From Minisyncoccota bacterium (GTDB lineage Bacteria > Patescibacteriota > Minisyncoccia > Phycocordibacterales > UBA9973): DNA of 16,108 nt. The translations under genes were made by a program, and so were the position numbers. The DNA lies in contig JAGOOL010000012.1 in NCBI GenBank assembly GCA_017992485.1, forward strand, positions 1 through 16,108. Direction: 5' to 3'. The notes beneath the pieces were generated by a model. The model saw only the letters and a list, made by a program, of their open reading frames with translations, made no database searches and had not been told where the DNA came from. Positions 6,699 through 13,779 of the stretch are shown in pieces (positions within the stretch are counted from its first letter, which is position 1; every line of letters begins with the position of its first letter).

Positions 6699-6704
6699 AT
6701 TATA
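6699..6704 (-). promoter_or_regulatory. -10 element of the ftsQ-like gene
   Basis: A perfect TATAAT on the minus strand, directly abutting the TAG stop codon of serS, with nine bases to the ATG at 6689. The predicted leader is 0-3 bases, so the gene can be transcribed separately from serS. Confidence 0.6.
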
Positions 6705-7964
6705 CTAGAGAAATTCAGTGTTGATATATTTTTTAAGGACTTCCGGAACGCGGATCTTTCCGTCTTCGGTCTGATAGTTTTCTACTATTGCTGTGAGAAT
6801 GCGTGGTGTTGCGACAAGTGTATTGTTGAGAGAGTGAACGTATCGGAGTTTACCTTCGGCATCGCGGTAACGGATGTTGAGTCGGCGTGACTGGAAATCA
6901 TGGAAGTACGAAGCAGAGTGTGTTTCGCGGAATTTTTCCTGTGATGGAACCCACGCTTCAACGTCATACTTTTTAACCTGACCGAGGCCGATATCGCCGC
7001 CGCAGTTGAGGACAACATGGTAGTGCAGTTTGAGATCTTGCATCAACTCTTCAACGTTCGCCAAAAGTTCTTCATGAAGTTTTACTGATTGTTCGTGCTC
7101 AGCTTCACAGAGAATAACCATTTCGAGTTTGTAGAATTCGTGAACGCGGATGAGACCTTTGACGTCTTTACCGTGACTGCCGGCTTCGCGACGGAAACAT
7201 GGTGAAAACGAAACCATTTTCATCGGCAACTTTTCTACCGGAATAACTTCATCTGAGTAAAGTCCCATCGTTGCGACTTCAGCAGTGCCGGCGAAATATT
7301 CACCGTCCTGTGTTTTGTAGAGATCTTCTTCGCCTTGTGGTAAATAACCTGAGCCGTAGAGCAGTTCCGGACGAACGAGAGATGGAACGATGAGCGGGTC
7401 GTAACCTTTCGCAACAATCTTTTCCATGAAGTATTGCCAAAGAGCGAAAGAAAGTTTCGTCATACCACCTTTCAAGAAGTAGCCACGAAAACCTGAAACT
7501 TTGCTGCCGCGTTCAAAATCGACATAGTCGAGTTTTTCGAGAAGTTCAATATGATCTTTTGGTTTGAAAGTAAAAACAGGTTTTTCGCCGACAACTTTTA
7601 TTTCAACATTATCCGCGTCACCTGCGCCTTCCGGCACGCTCATGTCGGGAACGTTTGGAACCTCGAGCATGAGCTTTTTCCACTCGAGCATTATCGGCTT
7701 CAAATCTTCCTCAATTTTTCCTAAATCATTTTTAACCGTCGTCATTTCCATGATCATTTGCGCACGAGCATCTGCGTTTTGCTCACGAGCGATGTTGCCG
7801 GACATATTATTTTGTTCGGCGCGAAGAACGTCTGCCTTTTGCATAAGGTCACGGCGCTCGTCGTCTTTTTTGAGGAGAAGGTCAATATCGACATTCACGT
7901 GTTTCTTGCGTGCGGCGTCTTTGACGATGTCTGCGTTTTCTCTAATGAATTTAATGTCTAGCAT
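6705..7964 (-). CDS. serS: Serine--tRNA ligase
   Basis: Class II aminoacyl-tRNA synthetase charging tRNA-Ser (and tRNA-Sec where present). At 419 residues the length is normal. The N-terminal coiled-coil tRNA-binding arm spans about 30-100 (VLRAEQNNMSGNIAREQ inside it). The catalytic core shows YGSGYLPQGEEDLY, the serine-site TAE (227-229), motif 2 FRREAGSHGKD (257-267), then RVHEFYKLE where most bacteria have HQF. The usual cysteine-rich EISSCSNC before DFQ-x-RR is ETHSASYFHDFQSRR. Motif 3 reads VHSLNNTLVATPRIL where most bacteria have NGSGLA before the motif-3 arginine; R388 is kept. These are likely lineage traits rather than damage, since all catalytic residues I can check are present. 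It has its own promoter upstream. Confidence 0.97.
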   Translation of the reverse strand: MLDIKFIRENADIVKDAARKKHVNVDIDLLLKKDDERRDLMQKADVLRAEQNNMSGNIAREQNADARAQMIMEMTTVKNDLGKIEEDLKPIMLEWKKLMLEVPNVPDMSVPEGAGDADNVEIKVVGEKPVFTFKPKDHIELLEKLDYVDFERGSKVSGFRGYFLKGGMTKLSFALWQYFMEKIVAKGYDPLIVPSLVRPELLYGSGYLPQGEEDLYKTQDGEYFAGTAEVATMGLYSDEVIPVEKLPMKMVSFSPCFRREAGSHGKDVKGLIRVHEFYKLEMVILCEAEHEQSVKLHEELLANVEELMQDLKLHYHVVLNCGGDIGLGQVKKYDVEAWVPSQEKFRETHSASYFHDFQSRRLNIRYRDAEGKLRYVHSLNNTLVATPRILTAIVENYQTEDGKIRVPEVLKKYINTEFL

Positions 7965-7986
7965 ATATATGTTATTTGATGCTGTA

Positions 7987-8014
7987 ATAGTAGCAAAAAT
8001 GCCCGATTTGGCAA
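7987..8014 (-). promoter_or_regulatory. Promoter of serS
   Basis: Minus strand TTGCCA (8014-8009), a 16-bp spacer and TACTAT (7992-7987) preceded by TGC. The expected leader is about 16 bases, AU-rich and without a Shine-Dalgarno sequence. Confidence 0.55.
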
Positions 8015-8027
8015 AATCAAGATATAG

Positions 8028-8189
8028 CTAATTGAGAATGCTGTAAGCCCAAGCTTCAGCTTGAGCCTCAGTATCAGCGTGATTTGTCGCACTCTACTCC
8101 GACGTACCTAAAATCGACCACCTTAATTTTTGATTAAGTTTTAATAAAGGAATTTTTATCTTTCCTTCAGCTTTTTTTAAGGTGGTCAT
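8028..8189 (-). other. Possible small ORF with one in-frame UAG
   Basis: From the minus-strand ATG at 8189 the frame reads 31 codons, beginning MTTLKKAEGKIKIPLLKLN and ending RWSILGTSE, then TAG (8096-8094). It then continues with 21 coding-looking codons (SATNHADTEAQAEAWAYSIL, then N) to a second TAG at 8030-8028. A TATATA lies seven bases before the ATG, overlapping the dprA -10 on the other strand. The second half has protein-like composition (Ala/Glu/Gln helix). Possibilities are a 31-residue small protein, a pseudogene broken by UAG, or chance. Its first codons and codons around RWS form the inverted repeat noted separately, so an RNA or DNA-structure role is an alternative reading. Confidence 0.25.
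8116..8187. repeat. 11-bp perfect inverted repeat with nested hairpins
   Basis: GACCACCTTAA (8116-8126) is repeated inverted as TTAAGGTGGTC (8177-8187) around a 50-base AT-rich interior. Inside are CTTAAT/ATTAAG (8122-8127 with 8133-8138), which competes with the left arm, and AAGGAA/TTCCTT (8147-8152 with 8162-8167). It ends five bases before the dprA -10. No T-tract follows on the plus strand, so it is not an ordinary terminator for that direction. Confidence 0.6.
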
Positions 8190-8191
8190 TC

Positions 8192-8197
8192 TACTAT
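8192..8197 (+). promoter_or_regulatory. -10 element of dprA
   Basis: TACTAT with six bases to the ATG at 8204, predicting a leaderless dprA mRNA. No -35 is seen; the inverted repeat ending at 8187 occupies that position. Confidence 0.45.
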
Positions 8198-8203
8198 ATA
8201 TAC

Positions 8204-9238
8204 ATGGACCACGATTTACATGAGCAGCACAATATATATGAGCAAAACGATGTACGCCCTTCAGACAGTATGGGCAGCTCAAGCACGCAACCCACCACTC
8301 ACGCCACTACCCAAACACCATATGGAATCTTTGAACCACCACCTAAAATGCCCCCGATCCAAGAACTTCCAAAAACATCCTTCCCTACTCAGCTTCTCGA
8401 AATCCCACAACCTCCCAAGAAACTCTATGTCCGCGGAAATATCACACTTACAGACCTTCTTGCCAACAAGAAGATCCTAACCATCGTCGGCCCACGCAAA
8501 CACACAAACTACGCCGAAGACTGTATTCAATCCCTCGTTGGATCCCTCAAAGGAATGCCTGTTGTCATCGTCTCGGGCCTAGCTTACGGAATCGATTCTA
8601 TTGCCCACGAAGCGGCCATCAAAGCCGGTATTCCGACAATAGCATTTCCCGGCTCGGGACTTAACGAAGACGTCATTTACCCGCGCCCCCACGTTCGCCT
8701 CTCAGAAAAAATCCTCGCACAGGGCGGTTTGCTTATGAGTGAATGTCGCCCCAATCAAAAAGCCGCCGATTGGATATTTCCGCAGCGCAATCGACTCGTC
8801 GCAGGTATCGCTCACGCAGTTCTCATTCCCGAAGCCGCCGAAAAATCCGGCACTCTTATTACTGCGCGACTCGCCGTCGATTACAATCGCGACCTTCTCG
8901 TCATTCCCGGCGATATCAACAACCCTCTCAGCAAAGGCACAAACCAGTTTCTTAGACTTGGTGCGACGCCAATCACGTGCGCAGACGATCTACACGAGGC
9001 GCTCGGTTTTCCGAGAAGTGAAGATACTGCAGGAGCCTCACCAGCAACCTCACATAATGAGCGCACAGATCTATCAACCAACGAGAAAAAACTTTTAGAA
9101 TTACTGACTGAACCTAAATCTCGAAGCGATCTTTCGCAAGAACTTTCAGTATCAATTAGTGAAATAAATATAGTGATCACATTACTCGAAATAAAAGAAC
9201 TCATCAAAGAACAAAATGGATTAATTCGACCTTCATAA
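8204..9238 (+). CDS. dprA: DNA-processing protein DprA (Smf)
   Basis: Single-stranded-DNA-binding protein that protects incoming DNA and loads RecA during natural transformation. It has 344 residues. The first 75 or so residues are low-complexity (Gln/Thr/Pro/Ser rich), and no N-terminal SAM-like domain is visible. The Rossmann-fold core runs about 80-268, with ILTIVGPRK (91-99), VSGLAYGIDSIAHEAAI (123-139), GGLLMSE, WIFPQRNRLVAGI (190-202), EAAEKSGTLITARLA and IPGDINNPLSKGTN. A C-terminal winged-helix-like domain (about 293-343) follows a Ser/Thr/Ala linker. The intergenic gap to topA is 35 bases on the same strand. The AT-rich -10 just upstream supports the start. Confidence 0.96.
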   Translation: MDHDLHEQHNIYEQNDVRPSDSMGSSSTQPTTHATTQTPYGIFEPPPKMPPIQELPKTSFPTQLLEIPQPPKKLYVRGNITLTDLLANKKILTIVGPRKHTNYAEDCIQSLVGSLKGMPVVIVSGLAYGIDSIAHEAAIKAGIPTIAFPGSGLNEDVIYPRPHVRLSEKILAQGGLLMSECRPNQKAADWIFPQRNRLVAGIAHAVLIPEAAEKSGTLITARLAVDYNRDLLVIPGDINNPLSKGTNQFLRLGATPITCADDLHEALGFPRSEDTAGASPATSHNERTDLSTNEKKLLELLTEPKSRSDLSQELSVSISEINIVITLLEIKELIKEQNGLIRPS

Positions 9239-9260
9239 TTTGCGTAAAAATTTGTTTTCA

Positions 9261-9269
9261 TGTAATACT
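9261..9269 (+). promoter_or_regulatory. Possible extended -10 of topA
   Basis: TGT-AATACT (or TAATAC one base earlier) lies just upstream of topA. With the usual distance, transcription would begin near 9275-9276, between the two candidate ATGs at 9274 and 9280. Confidence 0.35.
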
Positions 9270-9273
9270 TGCG

Positions 9274-11712
9274 ATGGTTATGAAATTATTAATCGTTGAA
9301 TCGCCGTCAAAAGCGAAAACAATTGAAAAATATCTCGAGGGTGAATACAAGGTCCGCGCTTCAGTCGGGCATATTCGCGATCTCCCAAAATCGAACAAAC
9401 AAGCGATCGACATCCCTGGCGGTTTCATTCCTCACTACGAAATTTCAAAAGGCAAAGATAAAGTCGTCGACGAACTCCGCGGCCTCGCAGAAAAAGCAAA
9501 AGAAATTATTCTCGCAACCGACCCCGACCGCGAAGGAGAAGCTATTTCGTGGCACCTCGAACAGCTACTTAAAAAAGATAAAAAAGTAAAAGCGCCGATT
9601 AGTCGCGTGGCTTTTCATGAAATTACAAAGGAAGCTGTGCAAGAAGCCTTGCAGCATCCGCGTGATATCGACATTAAACTTGTTCGAGCGCAAGAAGCTC
9701 GTCGTGTACTTGATCGTCTCGTCGGTTACGATCTCTCAGGAATAATTTGGAAAAAAGTTCGCTATGGCTTGTCAGCAGGTCGCGTCCAATCCCCTGCACT
9801 ACGTCTTATTATGGAACGTGAACGAGAAATTCGCGCTTTCATTCCGGTAACATACTTTGTACTTGAAGCGGATCTCGAAACAGTGCCGGGAACAAAAAGT
9901 AGTGCGACAAAAAAAGAAAAAGTGACATTCACGTGTTCCGAACAACCAGACAATGCCAAAGAAGCTACTCGCATTCTTGAAGCTGGTCAAACAAATCCGT
10001 GGCACGTCATCGATGTCAAAGAAACAGAAGCAAAGCGTACACCAAAAGCGCCGTTCACTACTTCTACTTTGCAGCAGACAGCGAGCTCACGTCTCGGCTT
10101 TTCTCCAAAGCGCACAATGCAGGTCGCTCAGAAACTATACGAAGCGGGTCACATTTCATACATGCGTACTGACTCAACGACACTTTCTGCGCAGTCTGTT
10201 GCACAGATCAAAACACAGGTTGAAAAAATGTACGGCAAACAGTATCTCGAAGTTCGCACATTTAAGACAAAAGTTAAAAATGCACAAGAAGCCCACGAAG
10301 CTATTCGTCCAACACATTTTGAAAAAACAAATGCCGGCATGAATGACGAGCAGAAGAAGCTCTACAATTTGATCTGGTCACGCACAGTAGCTAGTCAGAT
10401 GACTGATGCGAAAATTTTGCGTACGAAAATTACGGCCAATATCGATATAAAAAGTGGTACAAGTAAAAACAGTACGGCGTCAGGAACAAAACCAATTCCT
10501 GATTTCGGCGCAAATGGTTCGCGGGTCCTTTTCGATGGCTGGTTACGCGCTGATCCAGACGCTCGCGGTGAAGACGTAGAACTTCCAAAAGTTGTTGCAA
10601 ATGACCCTCTCAATCTGCTTGATATGCGCTCGCTCGAAAAACAAACAGAGCCACCTGCTCGATATTCTGAAGCAGCACTCGTCAAAGCACTCGAAGAACG
10701 CGGCATTGGACGACCGTCTACATACGCATCTATTATTTCAACCCTCGAAGATCGCGGCTACGTTGAAAAAATCGCGAGAGCTCTCAAGCCAACAGACACA
10801 GGCGAAGTTGTTTCGTCGTTCCTCGAAGAAAATTTCGGCAGCTACATTTCTGATACATTTACTGCAGAACTCGAAGGACAGCTCGACGATATCGCAAACG
10901 GAGACCGTCAGTATGAAAAAACACTCAAGGATTTCTACGGTCCATTTCAAAAAGAGTTAAAGGAAAAAGATAAATTAGCTAAAGCTACTAACCTCGGCGA
11001 CGCTGACGAAAAATTCAAATGTCCAAAATGTGATAGTCCTATGGTTATCAAACTCGGTCGTGGCGGTAAATTCCTCTCGTGTGCTACATACCCAGATTGT
11101 GACGGCGCTCTTACACTTGAAGGTCTTGAAATCAAAAGTGATGAACCAATCGGCAATGATCCGACAACAGGCCTCCCGATTTTCGTCAAAACTGGACGAT
11201 TCGGTCCGTATGTTCAGCTCGGTATTATGGTAAAAGGTCCAAAGAAACGCGTTAGTAAAAAAGCAGCAGCAAAAGCCGCGCAAAAAATTGCACCAAAGAT
11301 GAATGAGAGAACAGGAAAAATGGAAGCAAGTAGAGCTGGTGCCGAGGACGAAGCACTTGCGGCTGCAACTGCAGCACTAGCAGCAGACACAAACGCGCCA
11401 GCCGGAACAGTTGTCGGTAAACCTCGTATGGCTTCTATTCCAAAAGAAAAAAATCCGACTGAAGTCACAGTCGAAGAAGCAATGCTCTACCTTTCACTTC
11501 CACGCGTCCTTGGTACTCATCCGGACAGCGGCAAAGAAATTCTCGCGAACAAAGGACGTTTCGGCCCGTACGTCATGCACGATGGTGATTTCCGCTCACT
11601 CAAAAAAGACGACGTCTTTGAAGTAACTCTTGAACGCGCACTCGAAATACTCAGTGAACCCAAGAAACCTCGTGGCTTTGCAAGAAAAGCTGATAAGAAA
11701 GATTCAAAATAA
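9274..11712 (+). CDS. topA: DNA topoisomerase I (type IA)
   Basis: Relaxes negative supercoils by single-strand passage. It has 812 residues from the first ATG; the second ATG (9280) gives the usual MKLLIVESPSKAKTI start and is probably the true one. The TOPRIM domain has E9 and DPDREGE (83-89). The active-site tyrosine is Y296 in HISYMRTDS, and GRPSTYASIISTLEDRGYV follows. A four-cysteine zinc ribbon FKCPKCDSPM...LSCATYPDCDG comes after the core. It is followed by two topoisomerase C-terminal repeats (KTGRFGPYVQLG and NKGRFGPYVMHDGDF) separated by a long Lys/Ala-rich linker (about 650-705), and a basic tail. Probable co-expression with dprA, although a weak -10 lies in the gap. Confidence 0.97.
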   Translation: MVMKLLIVESPSKAKTIEKYLEGEYKVRASVGHIRDLPKSNKQAIDIPGGFIPHYEISKGKDKVVDELRGLAEKAKEIILATDPDREGEAISWHLEQLLKKDKKVKAPISRVAFHEITKEAVQEALQHPRDIDIKLVRAQEARRVLDRLVGYDLSGIIWKKVRYGLSAGRVQSPALRLIMEREREIRAFIPVTYFVLEADLETVPGTKSSATKKEKVTFTCSEQPDNAKEATRILEAGQTNPWHVIDVKETEAKRTPKAPFTTSTLQQTASSRLGFSPKRTMQVAQKLYEAGHISYMRTDSTTLSAQSVAQIKTQVEKMYGKQYLEVRTFKTKVKNAQEAHEAIRPTHFEKTNAGMNDEQKKLYNLIWSRTVASQMTDAKILRTKITANIDIKSGTSKNSTASGTKPIPDFGANGSRVLFDGWLRADPDARGEDVELPKVVANDPLNLLDMRSLEKQTEPPARYSEAALVKALEERGIGRPSTYASIISTLEDRGYVEKIARALKPTDTGEVVSSFLEENFGSYISDTFTAELEGQLDDIANGDRQYEKTLKDFYGPFQKELKEKDKLAKATNLGDADEKFKCPKCDSPMVIKLGRGGKFLSCATYPDCDGALTLEGLEIKSDEPIGNDPTTGLPIFVKTGRFGPYVQLGIMVKGPKKRVSKKAAAKAAQKIAPKMNERTGKMEASRAGAEDEALAAATAALAADTNAPAGTVVGKPRMASIPKEKNPTEVTVEEAMLYLSLPRVLGTHPDSGKEILANKGRFGPYVMHDGDFRSLKKDDVFEVTLERALEILSEPKKPRGFARKADKKDSK

Positions 11713-11748
11713 TTTCTCTAATATATAAAAGTAAATAAGCTAAATAAA

Positions 11749-11780
11749 AAAAGCATGAATCGAATATGATTCATGCTTTT
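11749..11780. terminator. Terminator between topA and the membrane protein gene
   Basis: A perfect 13-bp stem AAAAGCATGAATC/GATTCATGCTTTT with a 6-base loop. On the minus strand it is followed by TTTTTTATTTA. On the plus strand only four T follow, so it is strongest for the minus gene but can serve both. Its right arm contains the last three codons and stop of the 11771-12199 gene. Confidence 0.8.
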
Positions 11781-12199
11781 AAACGACCTCTTTTTCTCTT
11801 GAAAACATATTGCCCGTGAAAGACAAAAAACAAAATAAAAGAGATCGCTAACCAAGGTTTGATTCCGCGAAGCATCGTAGATATACCTAACTTGCCCTCA
11901 AATATCAATGTACCCGTCAGCACTATATCAATTTGGATGAGGCTCGCGCTGATCATAAGATACGCAGTAATTGTTGCGCGTTTTATAAAAAGCTCGAAGT
12001 CATTCTTTGGTTCGGAAAGAGGAGTCGAGTGCAAGGCAATAGCTGCTGCTCGCAACATCGCTTGAAGGAAAATATTTGCTAGAACTATGTATAGTCCCTG
12101 CACCCAAACTGGCAACATTTTGAAATGATCAACAAGTAGCCAGGAATCAACAATGAGCATCACGCTATTGAGCGCAACCAAACTTTCTATTTTTTTCAT
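11771..12199 (-). CDS. Four-helix integral membrane protein, unknown
   Basis: A 142-residue protein with four hydrophobic segments: about 7-24 (LVALNSVMLIVDSWLLV), 32-56 (around GLYIVLANIFLQAML), 75-100 (ITAYLMISASLIQIDIVLTG) and 115-132 (WLAISFILFFVFHGQYVF). A polar loop at 58-74 (STPLSEPKNDFELFIKRA) and a strongly basic tail KRKRGRLKA suggest both termini are cytoplasmic. I recognise no family; no catalytic motif is visible. It lies antisense between topA and dnaB with its own promoter and terminator. Confidence 0.7.
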   Translation of the reverse strand: MKKIESLVALNSVMLIVDSWLLVDHFKMLPVWVQGLYIVLANIFLQAMLRAAAIALHSTPLSEPKNDFELFIKRATITAYLMISASLIQIDIVLTGTLIFEGKLGISTMLRGIKPWLAISFILFFVFHGQYVFKRKRGRLKA

Positions 12200-12217
12200 G
12201 ACAACGTATTTGCATGG

Positions 12218-12245
12218 ACTATACCACTCTCGTTTTTTTAGTCAA
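12218..12245 (-). promoter_or_regulatory. Sigma-70-type promoter of the four-helix membrane protein
   Basis: Minus strand TTGACT (12245-12240), a 16-bp spacer and TATAGT (12223-12218) preceded by TGG. The expected leader is about 12 bases. The hexamers and spacer are identical to those of the M16 peptidase promoter. Confidence 0.7.
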
Positions 12246-12272
12246 CATGGAAGCAAACAAAGGCTATTTTAG

Positions 12273-12346
12273 TAATCCACAGGCTTATACACCCGTTCTC
12301 AAATAATCCATAATTTTTTCTAAAATCAGACATGCTACAATCCACA
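12273..12346. promoter_or_regulatory. Cluster of DnaA-box-like 9-mers upstream of dnaB
   Basis: Compared with the DnaA box TTATCCACA: TAATCCACA (12273-12281) matches 8 of 9; TTATACACC (12285-12293), TAATCCATA (12304-12312) and CAATCCACA (12338-12346) match 7 of 9. The DNA between them is AT-rich. Binding by DnaA is an inference from similarity only. Confidence 0.3.
12333..12341 (+). promoter_or_regulatory. Extended -10 of dnaB
   Basis: TGC-TACAAT with nine bases to the ATG at 12351, predicting a leader of 0-3 bases. It overlaps the last DnaA-box-like 9-mer. Confidence 0.5.
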
Positions 12347-12350
12347 TGCA

Positions 12351-13742
12351 ATGACGAAAAAACCGACACAACTTCGAATGATGCCACAGAGCCTTGAGGC
12401 TGAAAAAGCCATCCTCGGTTCTATTATGATTCGTCCATCAAGTGTCTATGAAATTTCTGATCTCATCTCGCACGAAATGTTTTACGCGGAAAAACACAAA
12501 ATCATTTATCGCGAAATGATGGGGCTCTCTGCCAAGAATGAACCTATCGACCTCGTCACCGTCGGCGAATGTCTCGACAAAAAAGGAATTCTCGAATCAA
12601 TCGGTGGTCGCTCATACCTCAGCGAAGTCGTCGGTACTGTTCCCGCTTCAACTAACATCAAATACTACGCCGAAATTGTCCTCAATAAATACCTCGCTCG
12701 TGCTGTCATCGAAGCGGCTGACGGTATTTGCGAACTCGGCTTTCAAGAAGGCTCAATGCACATCGATGAAATTCTCGATGCCGCTGAAAAGAGAATTTTC
12801 GCCGTCACCAACGCGCCCAAAAATCAAAAATTCACGAACATCAAAAACGCTCTCACAGAAACCTGGGAAACACTTGAACGTCTCGCAAACTCTAAAGACG
12901 AAATGCGCGGTGTGCCAACAGGTTTCCGAGACCTCGACAATCTCACTGCCGGTTTCCAAAATTCCGACCTCATTATTTTGGCTGCTCGTCCGTCGATGGG
13001 TAAAACGACACTCGCCCTCGACATTGCCCGCAAGGCAGCCGTCGACAATAAAATTCCCGTTGGTATTTTCTCTCTCGAAATGAGTTCGCAGCAACTCGTG
13101 CAACGTATGCTCTCTGCACAGTCACACGTCGATGCCTGGAATATCCGAACGGGTAAAGGACTCCATGAACGTGATTTCGAAATGATTTCATCATCACTCG
13201 ATATTTTGTCGAAAGCGCCGATCTACATCGATGACCAAGCCGGTAACAACATCACCAAAATGCGCGCAGCTGCTCGCCGACTCAAGGCTGAATACGGACT
13301 CGGTCTTATTGTTGTTGATTACCTTCAGCTCATGACCACAAACAAGAACTATGATTCGATGGTTAACCAGGTTACTGAAATCTCTCGCTCTCTCAAGAGT
13401 CTTGCTCGTGAACTCGATGTTCCAGTCATTGCACTTTCACAGCTTTCTCGTGCTGTTGAGCAGCGCGGCGGTCGCCCACGCCTGTCCGACCTTCGTGACT
13501 CCGGTTCGATCGAGCAGGACGCTGACCTTGTTATGTTCATTCACAGCGAAGATCGCTACAAAGATAAAGAAGAAAAAACCAACATTACTGAAATCCTCAT
13601 CGAAAAGCACCGTAACGGTCCGGTCGGTAAAGTCGACCTCTACTTCGATTCTGCCAAAACGACCTTCCTCGATATCGAGAAGAGCTCAATCAGTGAATTC
13701 ATGCCGGCTGGTGCAGCAAGTAGCTCATTTGATGATTTTTAA
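12351..13742 (+). CDS. dnaB: Replicative DNA helicase DnaB
   Basis: Hexameric 5'-3' helicase of the replication fork. At 463 residues it is a full-length, intein-free family member. The N-terminal primase-interacting helical domain is about 10-110 (PQSLEAEKAILGSIMI at its start). The RecA-like motor has Walker A AARPSMGKTT (211-220), SLEM (241-244) with the catalytic glutamate, Walker B VVDYLQL (321-327), RDSGSIEQDADLVMFIH (382-398) and the arginine-finger segment KHRNGPVG (419-426). A Ser/Ala tail ends in Phe-Asp-Asp-Phe. An ATG at 12346 is out of frame and stops at once, so 12351 is the start. recR follows 37 bases downstream on the same strand. Confidence 0.97.
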   Translation: MTKKPTQLRMMPQSLEAEKAILGSIMIRPSSVYEISDLISHEMFYAEKHKIIYREMMGLSAKNEPIDLVTVGECLDKKGILESIGGRSYLSEVVGTVPASTNIKYYAEIVLNKYLARAVIEAADGICELGFQEGSMHIDEILDAAEKRIFAVTNAPKNQKFTNIKNALTETWETLERLANSKDEMRGVPTGFRDLDNLTAGFQNSDLIILAARPSMGKTTLALDIARKAAVDNKIPVGIFSLEMSSQQLVQRMLSAQSHVDAWNIRTGKGLHERDFEMISSSLDILSKAPIYIDDQAGNNITKMRAAARRLKAEYGLGLIVVDYLQLMTTNKNYDSMVNQVTEISRSLKSLARELDVPVIALSQLSRAVEQRGGRPRLSDLRDSGSIEQDADLVMFIHSEDRYKDKEEKTNITEILIEKHRNGPVGKVDLYFDSAKTTFLDIEKSSISEFMPAGAASSSFDDF

Positions 13743-13779
13743 AAAACTTGCCCAGCAACTGTAAGTAAAAGCAAAAAGT

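Noticed and set aside
8041..8063. Short hairpin CAAGCT/AGCTTG considered as a serS-region terminator or riboswitch element
   Set aside because: The loop is only two bases unless pairs are opened, and no T-tract follows. T-box hallmarks are absent.
8094..8282. A longer minus-strand frame starting at 8282 and running into the small ORF
   Set aside because: Its first half overlaps the dprA coding start antisense. Only the part from the ATG at 8189 is intergenic and has a plausible -10.
11220..11420. Lys/Ala-rich region of topA as a frameshift or repeat insertion
   Set aside because: The frame is intact into the second C-terminal repeat. It reads as a flexible linker, with no nucleotide-level tandem repeat.
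13725..13742. DnaB C-terminus (Phe-Asp-Asp-Phe) as an SSB-tip mimic
   Set aside because: Only a few acidic/aromatic residues are involved, too little to separate from chance.
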